Source of the DNA: Solirubrobacterales bacterium
GTDB lineage: Bacteria > Actinomycetota > Thermoleophilia > Solirubrobacterales > Solirubrobacteraceae
Assembly: GCA_003157595.1 (NCBI GenBank)
Contig: PMKB01000077.1
Coordinates: 1-13,945 of the forward strand
Direction of reading: 5' to 3'
Length of the DNA: 13,945 nt
In this document: piece by piece, positions 1 through 7,926 of the stretch
How the letters are laid out: the number at the start of each line of letters is the position of its first letter
Numbering within the stretch: the first letter of the stretch is position 1
Notes under the pieces: generated by a model
The model's input: the letters and a program-made list of their open reading frames with translations, nothing else
What the model was told of the DNA's origin: nothing
The model's database searches: none
Program-made: the position numbers and the translations under genes

Positions 1-1
1 C

Positions 2-1066
2 GTGCTGCCGCTGTGGGTGGCCGAGATGGATGTGGCGCTCGCCGAGCCGATCGCCCGCGCAGTCGACCATGCGATCGCGATCGGGGACACCGGCTACCCG
101 GAGGGAACGGCGTATGCCGAGGCCTACGCCGATTTCGCACGCGAGCGCTGGGGTTGGAAGTTCGACGTCGCCGCGAGCGCGAACGTCTCCGACGTGATGG
201 GGGGGATCGTCGAGATCCTCAAGCTGCTGACCCAACGCGGTGACGCCGTGATCGTCAACTCACCCGTGTACACACCGTTTTACCGCTTCGTCGAACGGAT
301 TGAGCGGCGTGTGATCGAAGCGCCGCTGAGCGCCGGGCACCGGATCGACCCGGGTACCCTCGATCGCGCGTTCAGTTCCGCCACCAAGGGCGGCCGAAGC
401 GCCGCGTTCCTGCTGTGCAGCCCGCACAACCCTACCGGCACCGTGCATTCGCGCGAGGAGCTCGCGACGGTCGTCGCACTTGCCGAGCGCCACGGGGTTC
501 GCGTGGTGGCGGATGAGATCCACGCCCCGATCGTCGCAGCGGGTGGCGAGCATCTGCCGTATCTGTCGCTGCCAGGATCCGAGCGAGCGTTCGCCGTGGT
601 GTCCGCGTCCAAGGGCTGGAATCTGGCCGGCATGAAGGCGGCGATCGCCGTGGCCGGAGCGGAGGCTGCGGCGGAGTTGTCCCGCATGCCCGAGGAGGGC
701 CGTGACGGGCCGAGCCACATCGGCGTGATCGCCCACGTCGCAGCCCTGCGCGACGGCCGCCCCTGGCTGGACAGCCTGCTGCTCGGGTTGGAGGCGAACC
801 GAAGGCTTCTCGGGGAGCTGCTCGGTGAGCACCTCCCCGCTATCCGCTACAGCCAGCCGCAGGGGACCTATCTAGCCTGGCTTGACTGTCGCGCGCTGGA
901 GCTCGGCGCCGACCCCGCCGCGGTGTTCCTCGAGCGCGGCCGGGTCGCGCTGAGCTCCGGGCCTCGCTTCGGCACCGGCGGCGACGGCCACGTCCGGCTC
1001 AACCTCGCAACCTCGCCGGAGATCCTCCGCGACGCCGTCGCGCGAATGGCCTCAGCGGTAGGCTGA
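2..1066 (+). CDS. MalY/PatB-family PLP aminotransferase / cystathionine beta-lyase, 5' truncated by window edge
   Basis: This is a fold-type I PLP enzyme of the MalY/PatB group, whose members usually act as C-S beta-lyases (cystathionine to homocysteine, pyruvate and ammonia) or as aminotransferases in the cytosol. The frame is open at the left edge. The visible part begins at LPLWVAEMD, which in this family lies some 30 residues after the true start, so only a short N-terminus is missing. Numbering from the first visible codon, I see the NPTG motif near 144-147, the PLP-binding Asp171 in VVADEIHAP, and the Schiff-base Lys204 in [10 protein letters not shown]. The C-terminal small domain is complete to the TGA stop. 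The gene converges on the pilus-type ATPase and shares no evident pathway with its neighbours. Family assignment is firm; lyase versus transaminase cannot be decided from sequence. Confidence 0.88.
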   Translation: MLPLWVAEMDVALAEPIARAVDHAIAIGDTGYPEGTAYAEAYADFARERWGWKFDVAASANVSDVMGGIVEILKLLTQRGDAVIVNSPVYTPFYRFVERIERRVIEAPLSAGHRIDPGTLDRAFSSATKGGRSAAFLLCSPHNPTGTVHSREELATVVALAERHGVRVVADEIHAPIVAAGGEHLPYLSLPGSERAFAVVSASKGWNLAGMKAAIAVAGAEAAAELSRMPEEGRDGPSHIGVIAHVAALRDGRPWLDSLLLGLEANRRLLGELLGEHLPAIRYSQPQGTYLAWLDCRALELGADPAAVFLERGRVALSSGPRFGTGGDGHVRLNLATSPEILRDAVARMASAVG

Positions 1067-1100
1067 GGCGCGCTCGCACGGCTGTCGCTCACAACACGCA

Positions 1101-1121
1101 GCTCGGCGCCCAGCGCCGAGC
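1101..1121. terminator. Candidate bidirectional terminator hairpin between convergent genes
   Basis: A perfect 9-bp inverted repeat, GCTCGGCGC and GCGCCGAGC, closes on a 3-nt CCA loop. It lies in the 66-bp gap between the stops of the aminotransferase (+) and the assembly ATPase (-), where a terminator serving both strands is expected. No T-tract follows on either strand, so it is not a classical intrinsic terminator. Such U-less hairpins are common candidates in high-GC actinobacteria. Confidence 0.5.
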
Positions 1122-1132
1122 AGCGCGGCGGT

Positions 1133-2833
1133 TCAGCCGAGGACGCGCTCGATCTCAAGGACGGTCGTCTCGCTGTCGCGGACCTTGGCGAGCCCGTCGT
1201 CGCGAAGCGTGCGCATTCCCTGCTCGACGGCCACACGGCGGATGTCCTGCGCGGGCGCTCGGCTGACGATCAGGCTGCGGATCTCGTCGGTCACGATCAT
1301 CACCTCGTACAGGCCGAGCCGGCCGCGGTAGCCGGTCTGGCGGCAGCGCGGACATCCGACGGCCTCGAAGACCTCGACCTCTCCCTCTTCGAGTCCGACG
1401 AGCGTGCCGGAAACGAGCGCCGCGCGCCGGCAGCTGGGGCAGACACGCCGCGCCAGACGCTGAGCAATCACGCAGTTCATCGCTGCGGCGACCATGTAGG
1501 GCTCGATGCCCATGTCGACCAGCCGCATCGGTGCGCTCGGCGCGTCGTTGGTATGCAGCGTGGAGAGCACGAGGTGCCCGGTCAGGGCCGCTTCGACGGC
1601 GATGTGGGCGCTCTCGCGATCACGGATCTCGCCGACCATGATGACGTCCGGATCGGCCCGCACGATCGCGCGCAGGCCGGTGGCGAAGGTCAGCCCGCTG
1701 CGCTCAGAGACCTGGATCTGATTGACGCCGGAGAGGCGGTACTCGACCGGGTCCTCGATCGTCGTCAGCGTCTTCTCGGGCGAGCGGACCATCTCGATCA
1801 TCGCGTACATCGAGGTCGTCTTGCCCGAGCCCGTCGGACCCGTCGCGAGAATGCCGCCCTGCGTGCGATGCAGCGCTGCGGAGAGCCGGCTCAGGTCCGC
1901 CTGGCTCATCCCGAGATCGTTCAGCGACAGCGGCGAGCGGCCGGCGTCGAGGATGCGCAGCACGGCAGACTCGCCGCCGACGAGCGGCATCACCGCCACG
2001 CGGATGTCGACGCGGCGGCCGTCGATCACGATGCCGATCCGCCCGTCCTGCGGCAGGCGCTTCTCGGAGATGTCAAGGTCGGCGAGGATCTTGATCCGCG
2101 AGATCACCGCGGCGGCCTGGCTGCGCGGGACGCGTGCGGCGTCAACCATCACGCCGTCGATCCGGAAGCGCACGGTGAGCGTGCCCTCGTCGGGCGCGAA
2201 GTGAACGTCCGAGACGCCCCGGTCGACCGCCTCGGAGACGATCGAGCGCACCAGCTTGATCGTCGGTGCGTCGTCCGGGCTCTCGAACTGCTCCTCGTCA
2301 AGCGTTCGGGGCTCGTTCGCAGCCTCGTCCTCGAACAGTTCGCCGTCCACTACGCTCAGCCGCTTGAGCAGTGCGTCGAGGTCCTCCTGGGAAACGACCA
2401 CCTGCTTGACCTGCATGCCGGTGAACATGGACATGTCCTCCAGCACGAGATAGTTGTCCGGACTGGCGACCGCCACCACCAGCGTGTGATCGTTCTCGAT
2501 GCCGATCGGCACCGCACGCATCCGGCGCGCGGCCGTGAACGAAACCAGCTGCGCCGCGGATGCGTCCAAGTTGATCTCCTCGAGGCGCCGGTGCTCGAGG
2601 CCGAATCGCCGGGCCATCGCAGTCGCGAATTGATCCGTCGTTATCGCGCCGCGCTCGAGCAGGACCTGGCCGATCTGCTCGCCGATCTCGCGCGCTGCGT
2701 GCGCAGCTTCCTCGACCGTTTCGCGGTCGCTGAAGCCGAGCGCGACCACGATGTCCCCGATCCGCGCGCGACCCGCGGGCAACTCGTCGCGAACGACGGC
2801 GTCCGGAGCCGCGGCGCTTGCTGGCGTCTGCAT
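1133..2833 (-). CDS. PilB/GspE-family type IV pilus / type II secretion assembly ATPase
   Basis: A 566-residue hexameric ATPase of the kind that sits at the cytoplasmic face of the inner membrane and powers pilin or pseudopilin polymerisation. Residues about 22-80 contain two MshEN-like repeats (RIGDIVVALG and IGQVLLERG), a fold known in relatives to bind cyclic di-GMP. The core has the N2-domain signature SDVHFAP (208-214), Walker A GPTGSGKTT (332-340), the Asp box LTTIEDPVEY (356-365), Walker B with GEIRD (401-405) and the His box TGHLVLSTLHTND (418-430). A four-cysteine zinc site (C465, C468, C494, C497) is typical of PilB/GspE assembly ATPases and absent from PilT retraction ATPases. Length is normal for the family. 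The ATG start at 2833 has no strong Shine-Dalgarno but gives a full N-domain. No other pilus gene is visible, so pilus versus secretion role stays open. Confidence 0.93.
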   Translation of the reverse strand: MQTPASAAAPDAVVRDELPAGRARIGDIVVALGFSDRETVEEAAHAAREIGEQIGQVLLERGAITTDQFATAMARRFGLEHRRLEEINLDASAAQLVSFTAARRMRAVPIGIENDHTLVVAVASPDNYLVLEDMSMFTGMQVKQVVVSQEDLDALLKRLSVVDGELFEDEAANEPRTLDEEQFESPDDAPTIKLVRSIVSEAVDRGVSDVHFAPDEGTLTVRFRIDGVMVDAARVPRSQAAAVISRIKILADLDISEKRLPQDGRIGIVIDGRRVDIRVAVMPLVGGESAVLRILDAGRSPLSLNDLGMSQADLSRLSAALHRTQGGILATGPTGSGKTTSMYAMIEMVRSPEKTLTTIEDPVEYRLSGVNQIQVSERSGLTFATGLRAIVRADPDVIMVGEIRDRESAHIAVEAALTGHLVLSTLHTNDAPSAPMRLVDMGIEPYMVAAAMNCVIAQRLARRVCPSCRRAALVSGTLVGLEEGEVEVFEAVGCPRCRQTGYRGRLGLYEVMIVTDEIRSLIVSRAPAQDIRRVAVEQGMRTLRDDGLAKVRDSETTVLEIERVLG

Positions 2834-2955
2834 ATCGCACTTATCGGCTGATTTCGCCCACAGGCCGAGCGAGATCTTGCAAGCGGGCGATAACCATCCG
2901 TCCAGGGACGCGGAATGTGGTCAACAAACGGCCGCGTGAAGCCGAGAGATGCTGA
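2834..2955. promoter_or_regulatory. Divergent intergenic region between assembly ATPase and glycosyltransferase
   Basis: These 122 bp must hold the 5' signals of two divergently read genes. On the minus strand there is a TTGACC hexamer at about 2918-2923, a good -35 match, but no convincing -10 at the usual distance. On the plus strand a GAGAG at 2944-2948 sits about 7 nt ahead of the glycosyltransferase ATG and serves as ribosome binding site. I see no clear operator, riboswitch or hairpin. Confidence 0.35.
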
Positions 2956-3996
2956 ATGAAACCCCTGCCTACGCCTACGGCGTCGCCGGCCGCCAACGCC
3001 GATCTCGCATCAGCCTTCCACGACGCCATCCTCACGGCCGCCCGACACGCCGCGGCCGAACCGGACGCGTCGAGTTTCGCCGCGAGCAACGGGTCAAACG
3101 TGATCGAGCGCAACGCGGACGAATCACGTCGCTACGAGCGCAATGGGACAAGCGCGACCCTGCCCGACGACGAGCGCCGCGGCGGTGGCAGTGGTCGCGG
3201 ACGGCGGGGCGACATCAGCGCGATCCGCGTCAGCGTGGTCATCCCAGCGCTCAACGAGGCGCTGAATCTTCGCCACGTTCTTGCCAACCTGCCGGACAAC
3301 GTGTTCGAGGTCATCCTCGTGCCCGGCACCTCCACCGACGACACCGAGCTTGTCGCACGCACGCTGCGACCAGACGTCCGTGTGATCCATCAGGACCGTT
3401 CGGGCAAGGGCAACGCGCTGGCATGCGGGTTCGCCGCCTGTCGTGGGGACGTCATCGTGACGCTCGACGCCGACGGTTCAGCCGACCCGAAGGAGATTCC
3501 GGCCTTCGTCGGCGCGTTGCTCGCCGGCGCCGACTTCGCCAAGGGCACGCGCGCGATCCAGGGCGGCGGCAGCCACGACATGACTCTGCTGCGAAGCCTC
3601 GGCAATCGCGGGCTCACGCATCTGGCGAACGTGCTTCACGGCACGCACTACACCGACCTCTGCTACGGCTACAACGCCTTCTGGCACGCCTGCCTGCCTG
3701 CGCTCAACGTAGACATCGATGGCTTCGAGGTCGAGACGCTGCTCAACCTGCGCGCCGCCAAGTCGGGCTTGCGGGTGGCCGAAGTCGCGAGCTTCGAACT
3801 GGCCCGAATCCACGGCCGCAGCAACCTGCGGACCTTCAGCGACGGCTGGCGGGTGCTCGGGACGATCCTGCGCGAGTGGGTTCCCAAGCATCATCGGATT
3901 CCGCATACGCCGCCCACGAGGCTCGAGGCCGGCCGCCGGCGAGCCGCCCGTCGTGCGGATGCGAGCAGCACGCGGGCCGGAACAACGCGCCGGTAG
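2956..3996 (+). CDS. Family 2 glycosyltransferase (GT-A fold, polyprenyl-phosphate sugar transferase-like)
   Basis: A 346-residue soluble glycosyltransferase expected to move a sugar from a nucleotide donor to a lipid or polysaccharide acceptor. Residues 1-88 are Ala, Arg and Gly rich and look disordered. The catalytic GT-A domain starts at VSVVIPALNEALNL (92-105). It then has the region usually written V-D-G-x-S-T-D, here VPGTSTDDT (122-130) with Pro replacing the usual Asp, followed by RSGKGNAL (148-155) and the metal-binding DADGS (171-175). TDLCYGYNAFW (233-243) and the C-terminal block around SNLRTFSDGWRVL (289-301) match a well-populated actinobacterial GT2 subgroup. The tail from 312 is basic. 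No transmembrane helix is visible. The ATG start is supported by GAGAG about 7 nt upstream, although the long disordered leader leaves a later start possible. Donor and acceptor are unknown. Confidence 0.85.
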   Translation: MKPLPTPTASPAANADLASAFHDAILTAARHAAAEPDASSFAASNGSNVIERNADESRRYERNGTSATLPDDERRGGGSGRGRRGDISAIRVSVVIPALNEALNLRHVLANLPDNVFEVILVPGTSTDDTELVARTLRPDVRVIHQDRSGKGNALACGFAACRGDVIVTLDADGSADPKEIPAFVGALLAGADFAKGTRAIQGGGSHDMTLLRSLGNRGLTHLANVLHGTHYTDLCYGYNAFWHACLPALNVDIDGFEVETLLNLRAAKSGLRVAEVASFELARIHGRSNLRTFSDGWRVLGTILREWVPKHHRIPHTPPTRLEAGRRRAARRADASSTRAGTTRR

Positions 3997-4024
3997 CTTG
4001 CGCGGGCTCGCCCTGGAACCCGGC

Positions 4025-4864
4025 TCAGCGGTCGTGGAAGGTCTGTGAGATCGCGCCGATCCTCGCGATCCGGCTCACGAGCACGTCGCCGTCGCGCAGG
4101 AAGACCGGCGGCTTGCGGTAGGCGCCAACGCCCGACGGGGTCCCTGTGAACACCAGGTCGCCGGGTAGCATCGGCGTGATCGAAGAGATGTAGGCGACGA
4201 TCTCGGGGACGGAGAAGACCATGTCGCCCGTGCTCGCGTGCTGCACCGGTGTACCGTTGAGCACGCACTCGATCTCGGCGTCGCCCTCGCCGAACTCGTC
4301 GCGTGTCACGAGCCAAGGACCGGTCGGCCCGAAGCCGGGGAACGACTTGGCCAGCGAGAACTGCGGCGTTGGCCCCGACCGCTGAACATCGCGCGCCGAG
4401 ATGTCCTGGCCGACCATCACGCCGGCAACGTACTCCCAGGCCTGCCCGCTGGTGACATGGTGGGCGCGATGCCCGATCACCACCACCAACTCCGCCTCCC
4501 AGTCGGTGAATGGGCCGGGAAGCGTCACGCTCGCGCTCGGGCCGGCCAGACAGGTCGCGAACTTGGTGAAGACCTGCGGCACCGTCGGCGCGTCGACCCC
4601 GCCCTCGGCGGCGTGCTCGGAATAGTTGAGCGCCAGCGCGAAGACCTGGCGGGGACGCGGCACCGGCGGACCGAGTGCCTCCACGCCAACCGGCTGGCCC
4701 TCCCCCAGCGCCGCACCGGAGCTCCATGCCACGAACTCGTCCCAACGCCCGTATATGCGCTGGGGATCAGGCTCGAAGCGGCCCTCGCTGGCGAGCGCGA
4801 GATCGACGAACCGGCCATCGCGACCCGCGACCAGCAGACGCCCCCTGAGATTCGCCAGGCGCAT
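4025..4864 (-). CDS. Fumarylacetoacetate hydrolase (FAH)-family protein, last gene of the pca operon
   Basis: A 279-residue enzyme of the FAH superfamily, which includes acylpyruvate hydrolases, 2-oxo-hepta-3-ene-1,7-dioate hydratases/isomerases and oxopent-3-ene-tricarboxylate decarboxylases. The N-terminal 65 residues form the usual small cap. The catalytic domain shows LNYSEHAAE (79-87), the metal ligands Glu123 and Glu125 in DWEAELVVVIG, Asp154 in GQDISARD, and the late signature GDLVFTGTPSGVG (235-247). All three expected divalent-metal ligands are present, so the enzyme is probably active. Its ATG overlaps the stop of the regulator gene by 1 bp (TGATG), which implies translational coupling and co-expression with protocatechuate catabolism. 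No step of the standard beta-ketoadipate pathway needs an FAH enzyme. Its substrate is unknown; a side product or a second ring-cleavage route is possible. Confidence 0.88.
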   Translation of the reverse strand: MRLANLRGRLLVAGRDGRFVDLALASEGRFEPDPQRIYGRWDEFVAWSSGAALGEGQPVGVEALGPPVPRPRQVFALALNYSEHAAEGGVDAPTVPQVFTKFATCLAGPSASVTLPGPFTDWEAELVVVIGHRAHHVTSGQAWEYVAGVMVGQDISARDVQRSGPTPQFSLAKSFPGFGPTGPWLVTRDEFGEGDAEIECVLNGTPVQHASTGDMVFSVPEIVAYISSITPMLPGDLVFTGTPSGVGAYRKPPVFLRDGDVLVSRIARIGAISQTFHDR

Positions 4865-5652
4865 CAGGCGGACCCTCCGCTGCCAACGCCAATGTCGCGC
4901 TCGATCGCTGCAGCGGTCTCGAGCAGCGGACCGACCAGCGACCGCCCGATCTCATCGACGCTCACGCGAGCAGCCTGCACTGCCAGGTTGATCGCCGCGA
5001 TCACCTGGTCGCGGCGATCGCGAATCGGCGCCGCGACCGATCGCAGACCCGACTCGAGCTCCTGGTCCACGATCGCATAGCCCGCAAGCCGTACACGCTC
5101 CAACTCCGCCTCGAGCTGGGGGCGCGTCGTGATCGTGTCGTGGGCCAGCGGCGCGAGCTCGATCCGGTCCAGCAGCGCGGCGCACGCCTCCCGAGGGAGA
5201 CCCGCCAACAGCACACGCCCCATCGAGGTGGCGTAGGCCGGAAAGCGCGTGCCGACGTTGATCACGACGTTCATGATCCGCCGTGTCGGCACGCGAGCGA
5301 CGTAGACGACCGACTCGCCGTCCAACACGGAGACCGACGAGGACTCGCGCACCTGCTCGACCAGCCGCTCCATGTGCGGCTGCGCGACCTCGGGCAGACC
5401 GAGTGCCGACAGGTAGGCGAAGCCCAGCTCGAGCACGCGCGGCGTGAGCGCAAAGCGCCTGCCGGATTGCTGCACGTATCCCAGATCCTCGAGCGTCAGG
5501 ACGAAGCGCCGCGCCGACGCGCGCGTGAGATCGCTCGCTCGCGCGACATCGCTCAGCGTCATCGGCTCCGGGCTGTTGAGCGCGCGGATCACCGCCAGGC
5601 CGCGCGAGAGCGACTGGACGAAGTGCGCGCAGGGCGCCGCTGTCTCGCTCAC
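4864..5652 (-). CDS. pcaR: IclR-family transcriptional regulator, PcaR/PobR/PcaU type
   Basis: A 262-residue IclR-family regulator. Residues about 12-74 form the winged helix-turn-helix (FVQSLSRGLAVIRAL, then LSDVARASDLTRASARRFV). Residues about 85-250 are the effector-binding domain, with SMGRVLLAGL (143-152) and a second conserved block from LESGLRSVAAPI (199-210) onward. The opening FVQSLSRGLAVI is typical of the PcaR/PobR/PcaU subgroup, whose members respond to protocatechuate, 4-hydroxybenzoate or beta-ketoadipate. The GTG start at 5652 overlaps the pcaC stop by 4 bp and has a GAGGAG about 8 nt upstream, which decides the start. It is the ninth gene of the operon, so it probably controls its own transcription through the divergent region near 12.0 kb. 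Whether it activates or represses, and its true effector, cannot be read from sequence. Confidence 0.88.
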   Translation of the reverse strand: MSETAAPCAHFVQSLSRGLAVIRALNSPEPMTLSDVARASDLTRASARRFVLTLEDLGYVQQSGRRFALTPRVLELGFAYLSALGLPEVAQPHMERLVEQVRESSSVSVLDGESVVYVARVPTRRIMNVVINVGTRFPAYATSMGRVLLAGLPREACAALLDRIELAPLAHDTITTRPQLEAELERVRLAGYAIVDQELESGLRSVAAPIRDRRDQVIAAINLAVQAARVSVDEIGRSLVGPLLETAAAIERDIGVGSGGSA

Positions 5653-6029
5653 TGCAGTCGCTCCTCGCCCAGGACCTCGTCGGCGATCGCGAACGCCCGG
5701 TTCGCCGCGGGCACGCCCGCGTAGACCGACGTGTGCAGCAGGACCTCGCCGATCTCGGCGGCGGAAAGCCCGTTGCGAAGGGCAGCGCGAACGTGCATCG
5801 CGATCTCGTGCTCACGCCCGAGGGCGGTCAGCACGGCCAGCGTGACAGCGCTGCGAGTGCGGCGGTCCAGGCCCTCGCGACCCCATACCGCGCCCCAGGC
5901 GTACCGTGTGATGAAGTCCTGAAACGGCGCCGTGAACTCCGTCGTGCGCTCGATCGCGCGATTGACGTGCTCGTCGCCGAGCACCTCGCGCCGCACCTCC
6001 ATACCGTCGTCGTAAAGCGGGTCGCTCAT
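5649..6029 (-). CDS. pcaC: 4-carboxymuconolactone decarboxylase
   Basis: A 126-residue member of the carboxymuconolactone decarboxylase (AhpD-like) family. It converts 4-carboxymuconolactone to 3-oxoadipate enol-lactone with loss of CO2. The whole protein is one CMD domain: FITRYAWGAVWGREGLDRRTRS (about 39-60) and the core HEIAMHVRAALRNGLS (74-89) followed by EIGEVLLHTSVYAGVPAANRAF (about 92-113) are close to textbook PcaC. It lacks the CXXC motif of AhpD peroxidases, which favours decarboxylase function. Length is normal for free-standing PcaC (about 125-135 residues). The ATG overlaps the pcaD stop by 4 bp, and a GGAGGAG lies just upstream inside the pcaD end. In several other actinobacteria this domain is fused behind PcaD as PcaL; here it is separate. 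Confidence 0.95.
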   Translation of the reverse strand: MSDPLYDDGMEVRREVLGDEHVNRAIERTTEFTAPFQDFITRYAWGAVWGREGLDRRTRSAVTLAVLTALGREHEIAMHVRAALRNGLSAAEIGEVLLHTSVYAGVPAANRAFAIADEVLGEERLQ

Positions 6030-6805
6030 GCGGGCATCTCCTCCAAATGACTTTCGATCAGCTCAGCAACCTCGCCGGCACACTCGACCGCCGCAAGATG
6101 AGCGCCGTGCGCCAGCAGCTCCAGCCGCGCGCCGGGCACACCGGCGGCGATCGCCTCCGAATGCGCCGGCGGTATCGCAAGGTCCCCGACCGCGCCGACG
6201 GCTAGCGTCGGCGCCGTGATCGACTCGAGATCGCGGCGCAGGTCGAGGCGCTCGATCGTCCCGCAGCATGCCGCATACCCCCGCGGTGAAGAGCTCCTCA
6301 GCATCGCACCGAGCCACGCGATCGCGTCGGGGTGTGACTGCGCATAGGCGGGCGTGAACCAGCGTTCGAGGACGCCGTCGGCGACGACGGCGACACTGCC
6401 GGCTGCGCGCACGGCGTCGGCGCGATCCGCCCAGGCCTGCGGTGGCGGCAGATGCGCCGAGCTGCAGATGCAGACCAGCCGCTCGATCCGCCCTGGAGCA
6501 TGGGCCGCCAGCCACAGGCCGACCATTCCACCCAGCGACACGCCGGCATAGGACACGCGCTCCAGACCGAGCCGATCGAGCAGGCCGAGCACGTCGCCAC
6601 CGAGGTCGGCGATCTCGTAGGGACCCTCCGGCACGGGCGAGCGGCCGTGACCGCGATGGTCGAAGCGAACAACGCGGCGGCGACGCGCGAGCGCCGGCAG
6701 CGTCGGCGCCCACATTTCCAGCGTCGTGCCGAGTGAGGCTCCGAGTAGGAGCGCCGGAGCATCGAGCGGACCGCTCTGCTCGTAGTGCAGCTCTTCGACG
6801 CTCAC
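6026..6805 (-). CDS. pcaD: 3-oxoadipate enol-lactonase
   Basis: A 259-residue alpha/beta hydrolase that opens 3-oxoadipate enol-lactone to 3-oxoadipate, the last ring-fission step before CoA activation. The catalytic triad is readable: nucleophile Ser90 in GVSLGG (88-93), Asp208 in GAVGDLAIPP, and His236 in GAHLAAVE. The oxyanion-side segment LLGASLGTTLEMW (20-32) and RFDHRGHGRSP (47-57) are characteristic of PcaD. The GTG start at 6805 overlaps the pcaB stop by 4 bp, and the resulting length matches stand-alone PcaD. The stop overlaps the pcaC start by 4 bp. There is no C-terminal decarboxylase domain, so this is not the fused PcaL found in Streptomyces or Rhodococcus. The pathway context makes the assignment secure. 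Confidence 0.94.
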   Translation of the reverse strand: MSVEELHYEQSGPLDAPALLLGASLGTTLEMWAPTLPALARRRRVVRFDHRGHGRSPVPEGPYEIADLGGDVLGLLDRLGLERVSYAGVSLGGMVGLWLAAHAPGRIERLVCICSSAHLPPPQAWADRADAVRAAGSVAVVADGVLERWFTPAYAQSHPDAIAWLGAMLRSSSPRGYAACCGTIERLDLRRDLESITAPTLAVGAVGDLAIPPAHSEAIAAGVPGARLELLAHGAHLAAVECAGEVAELIESHLEEMPA

Positions 6806-7926
6806 CCCGCCCTCACCGCCAGCGCGCGATCGATCAGCGCGTCGACGGCGTCCAGGTCGCCCTCTAGCCCGGCCGCGTTCTCGCGCATCCGATCCACGTC
6901 CACCTCGAGATTGACCAGCAGGTCAGCCGACCATGCCGCCGCCGAACCGACAAGCGCCAGCAGGTCGCCGAGCGTCCCCCACTCCGCCTGCCAGGCGCCG
7001 GCAGCGCGATCGTGCTCCTGGGGCATCGCAGCGAGCATCGTCGCCACGAGCCCGGGAACGCGTGTGGTGCAGGCCAGCACCGAGACGCTGGCGACCGGGT
7101 TGCGCTTGTGCGTCATCGCCGAGGAGCCGCCACGGCCCGGCCCGCCGCCTTCGCGCAGCTCTCCGACCTCGGTCTGCGAGAACAGCGCGACATCGGCGGC
7201 GATCTTGGCGAAGACGCCGGCGAGCACACCGAGCGCACTCGCCAACTCGGCCGGTCGCACCCGAATCGCCGCCCACGGCAGCGTCGGCTCGACCAGTCCG
7301 AGCTCCGCCGCGACGCGCGCCCCGATCTGGGGCGCCCGCGTGCCAACCGGACCTCCCATCTGCACGGCCAGGCGCTCGGCGGCAACCTCGCGCAGGCCCG
7401 CGCAGGCCTCCTCCAACCCGACGAACCAGCCCGCCGCGCGCAGGCCAAAGGTGCTGGCCTGTGCCTGCTGAAGCAGCGTACGTCCCGCCATCCGGCTCCC
7501 CCGGTGAGTCTGCGCGAGCGCTGCCGCGGCCGACGCGGCGACGCCGGCGTCCGCCAGCAGCGGCTCGAGCGCCCGTCGCGCCACGAGCATCGCAGCGGTG
7601 TCGATGATGTCCTGGCTCGTCGCGCCGAGATGCACGTGCGGCGCGATCTGCTCGCCGACGGCGTCACGCAGCGCGGCGACGATCGCGATCACGGGTGTCG
7701 CGGAGTCCCCTACCGCCTGCGCGATGGCGGCGAGATCGAAGCGCTCGACGCTGCATGCGTCTGCGATCGCGCTCGCCGACGCCGCAGGGATCAGCCCCTC
7801 GTCGGCGCAGGCGCCCGCCAGGGCCGTCTCGACGTCGAGCATCGCCGCCAGCCAGGCCCGCCCATCGAGCTGGGCCGCCACTGGCCCGCGCGCGTAGAGC
7901 GCGTCGAACAGGCCCTCGGAGCTCAT
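6802..7926 (-). CDS. pcaB: 3-carboxy-cis,cis-muconate cycloisomerase
   Basis: A 374-residue member of the fumarase/aspartase superfamily that lactonises 3-carboxy-cis,cis-muconate, the product of PcaHG. Seen directly are HLGATSQDIIDTA (99-111), the MGGPVGTRAP block (190-199) and the superfamily signature GSSAMTHKRNP (267-277), where Thr replaces the Pro usual in GSSxMPxKxN. Lysine and asparagine of the signature are kept. The protein ends soon after the third helical-bundle segment and is shorter than the roughly 450-residue Pseudomonas PcaB, so it lacks most of the C-terminal domain. Shorter PcaB forms are known, so I do not call it truncated. The ATG at 7926 follows a 36-nt gap after pcaG, the largest gap in the operon, and no strong Shine-Dalgarno is visible there. 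Confidence 0.94.
   Translation of the reverse strand: MSSEGLFDALYARGPVAAQLDGRAWLAAMLDVETALAGACADEGLIPAASASAIADACSVERFDLAAIAQAVGDSATPVIAIVAALRDAVGEQIAPHVHLGATSQDIIDTAAMLVARRALEPLLADAGVAASAAAALAQTHRGSRMAGRTLLQQAQASTFGLRAAGWFVGLEEACAGLREVAAERLAVQMGGPVGTRAPQIGARVAAELGLVEPTLPWAAIRVRPAELASALGVLAGVFAKIAADVALFSQTEVGELREGGGPGRGGSSAMTHKRNPVASVSVLACTTRVPGLVATMLAAMPQEHDRAAGAWQAEWGTLGDLLALVGSAAAWSADLLVNLEVDVDRMRENAAGLEGDLDAVDALIDRALAVRAG

Noticed and set aside
1553..2851. Plus-strand open frame of 432 codons.
   Set aside because: It lies opposite the assembly ATPase, whose motifs are unmistakable. The translated protein is His/Arg/Asp-rich shadow sequence.
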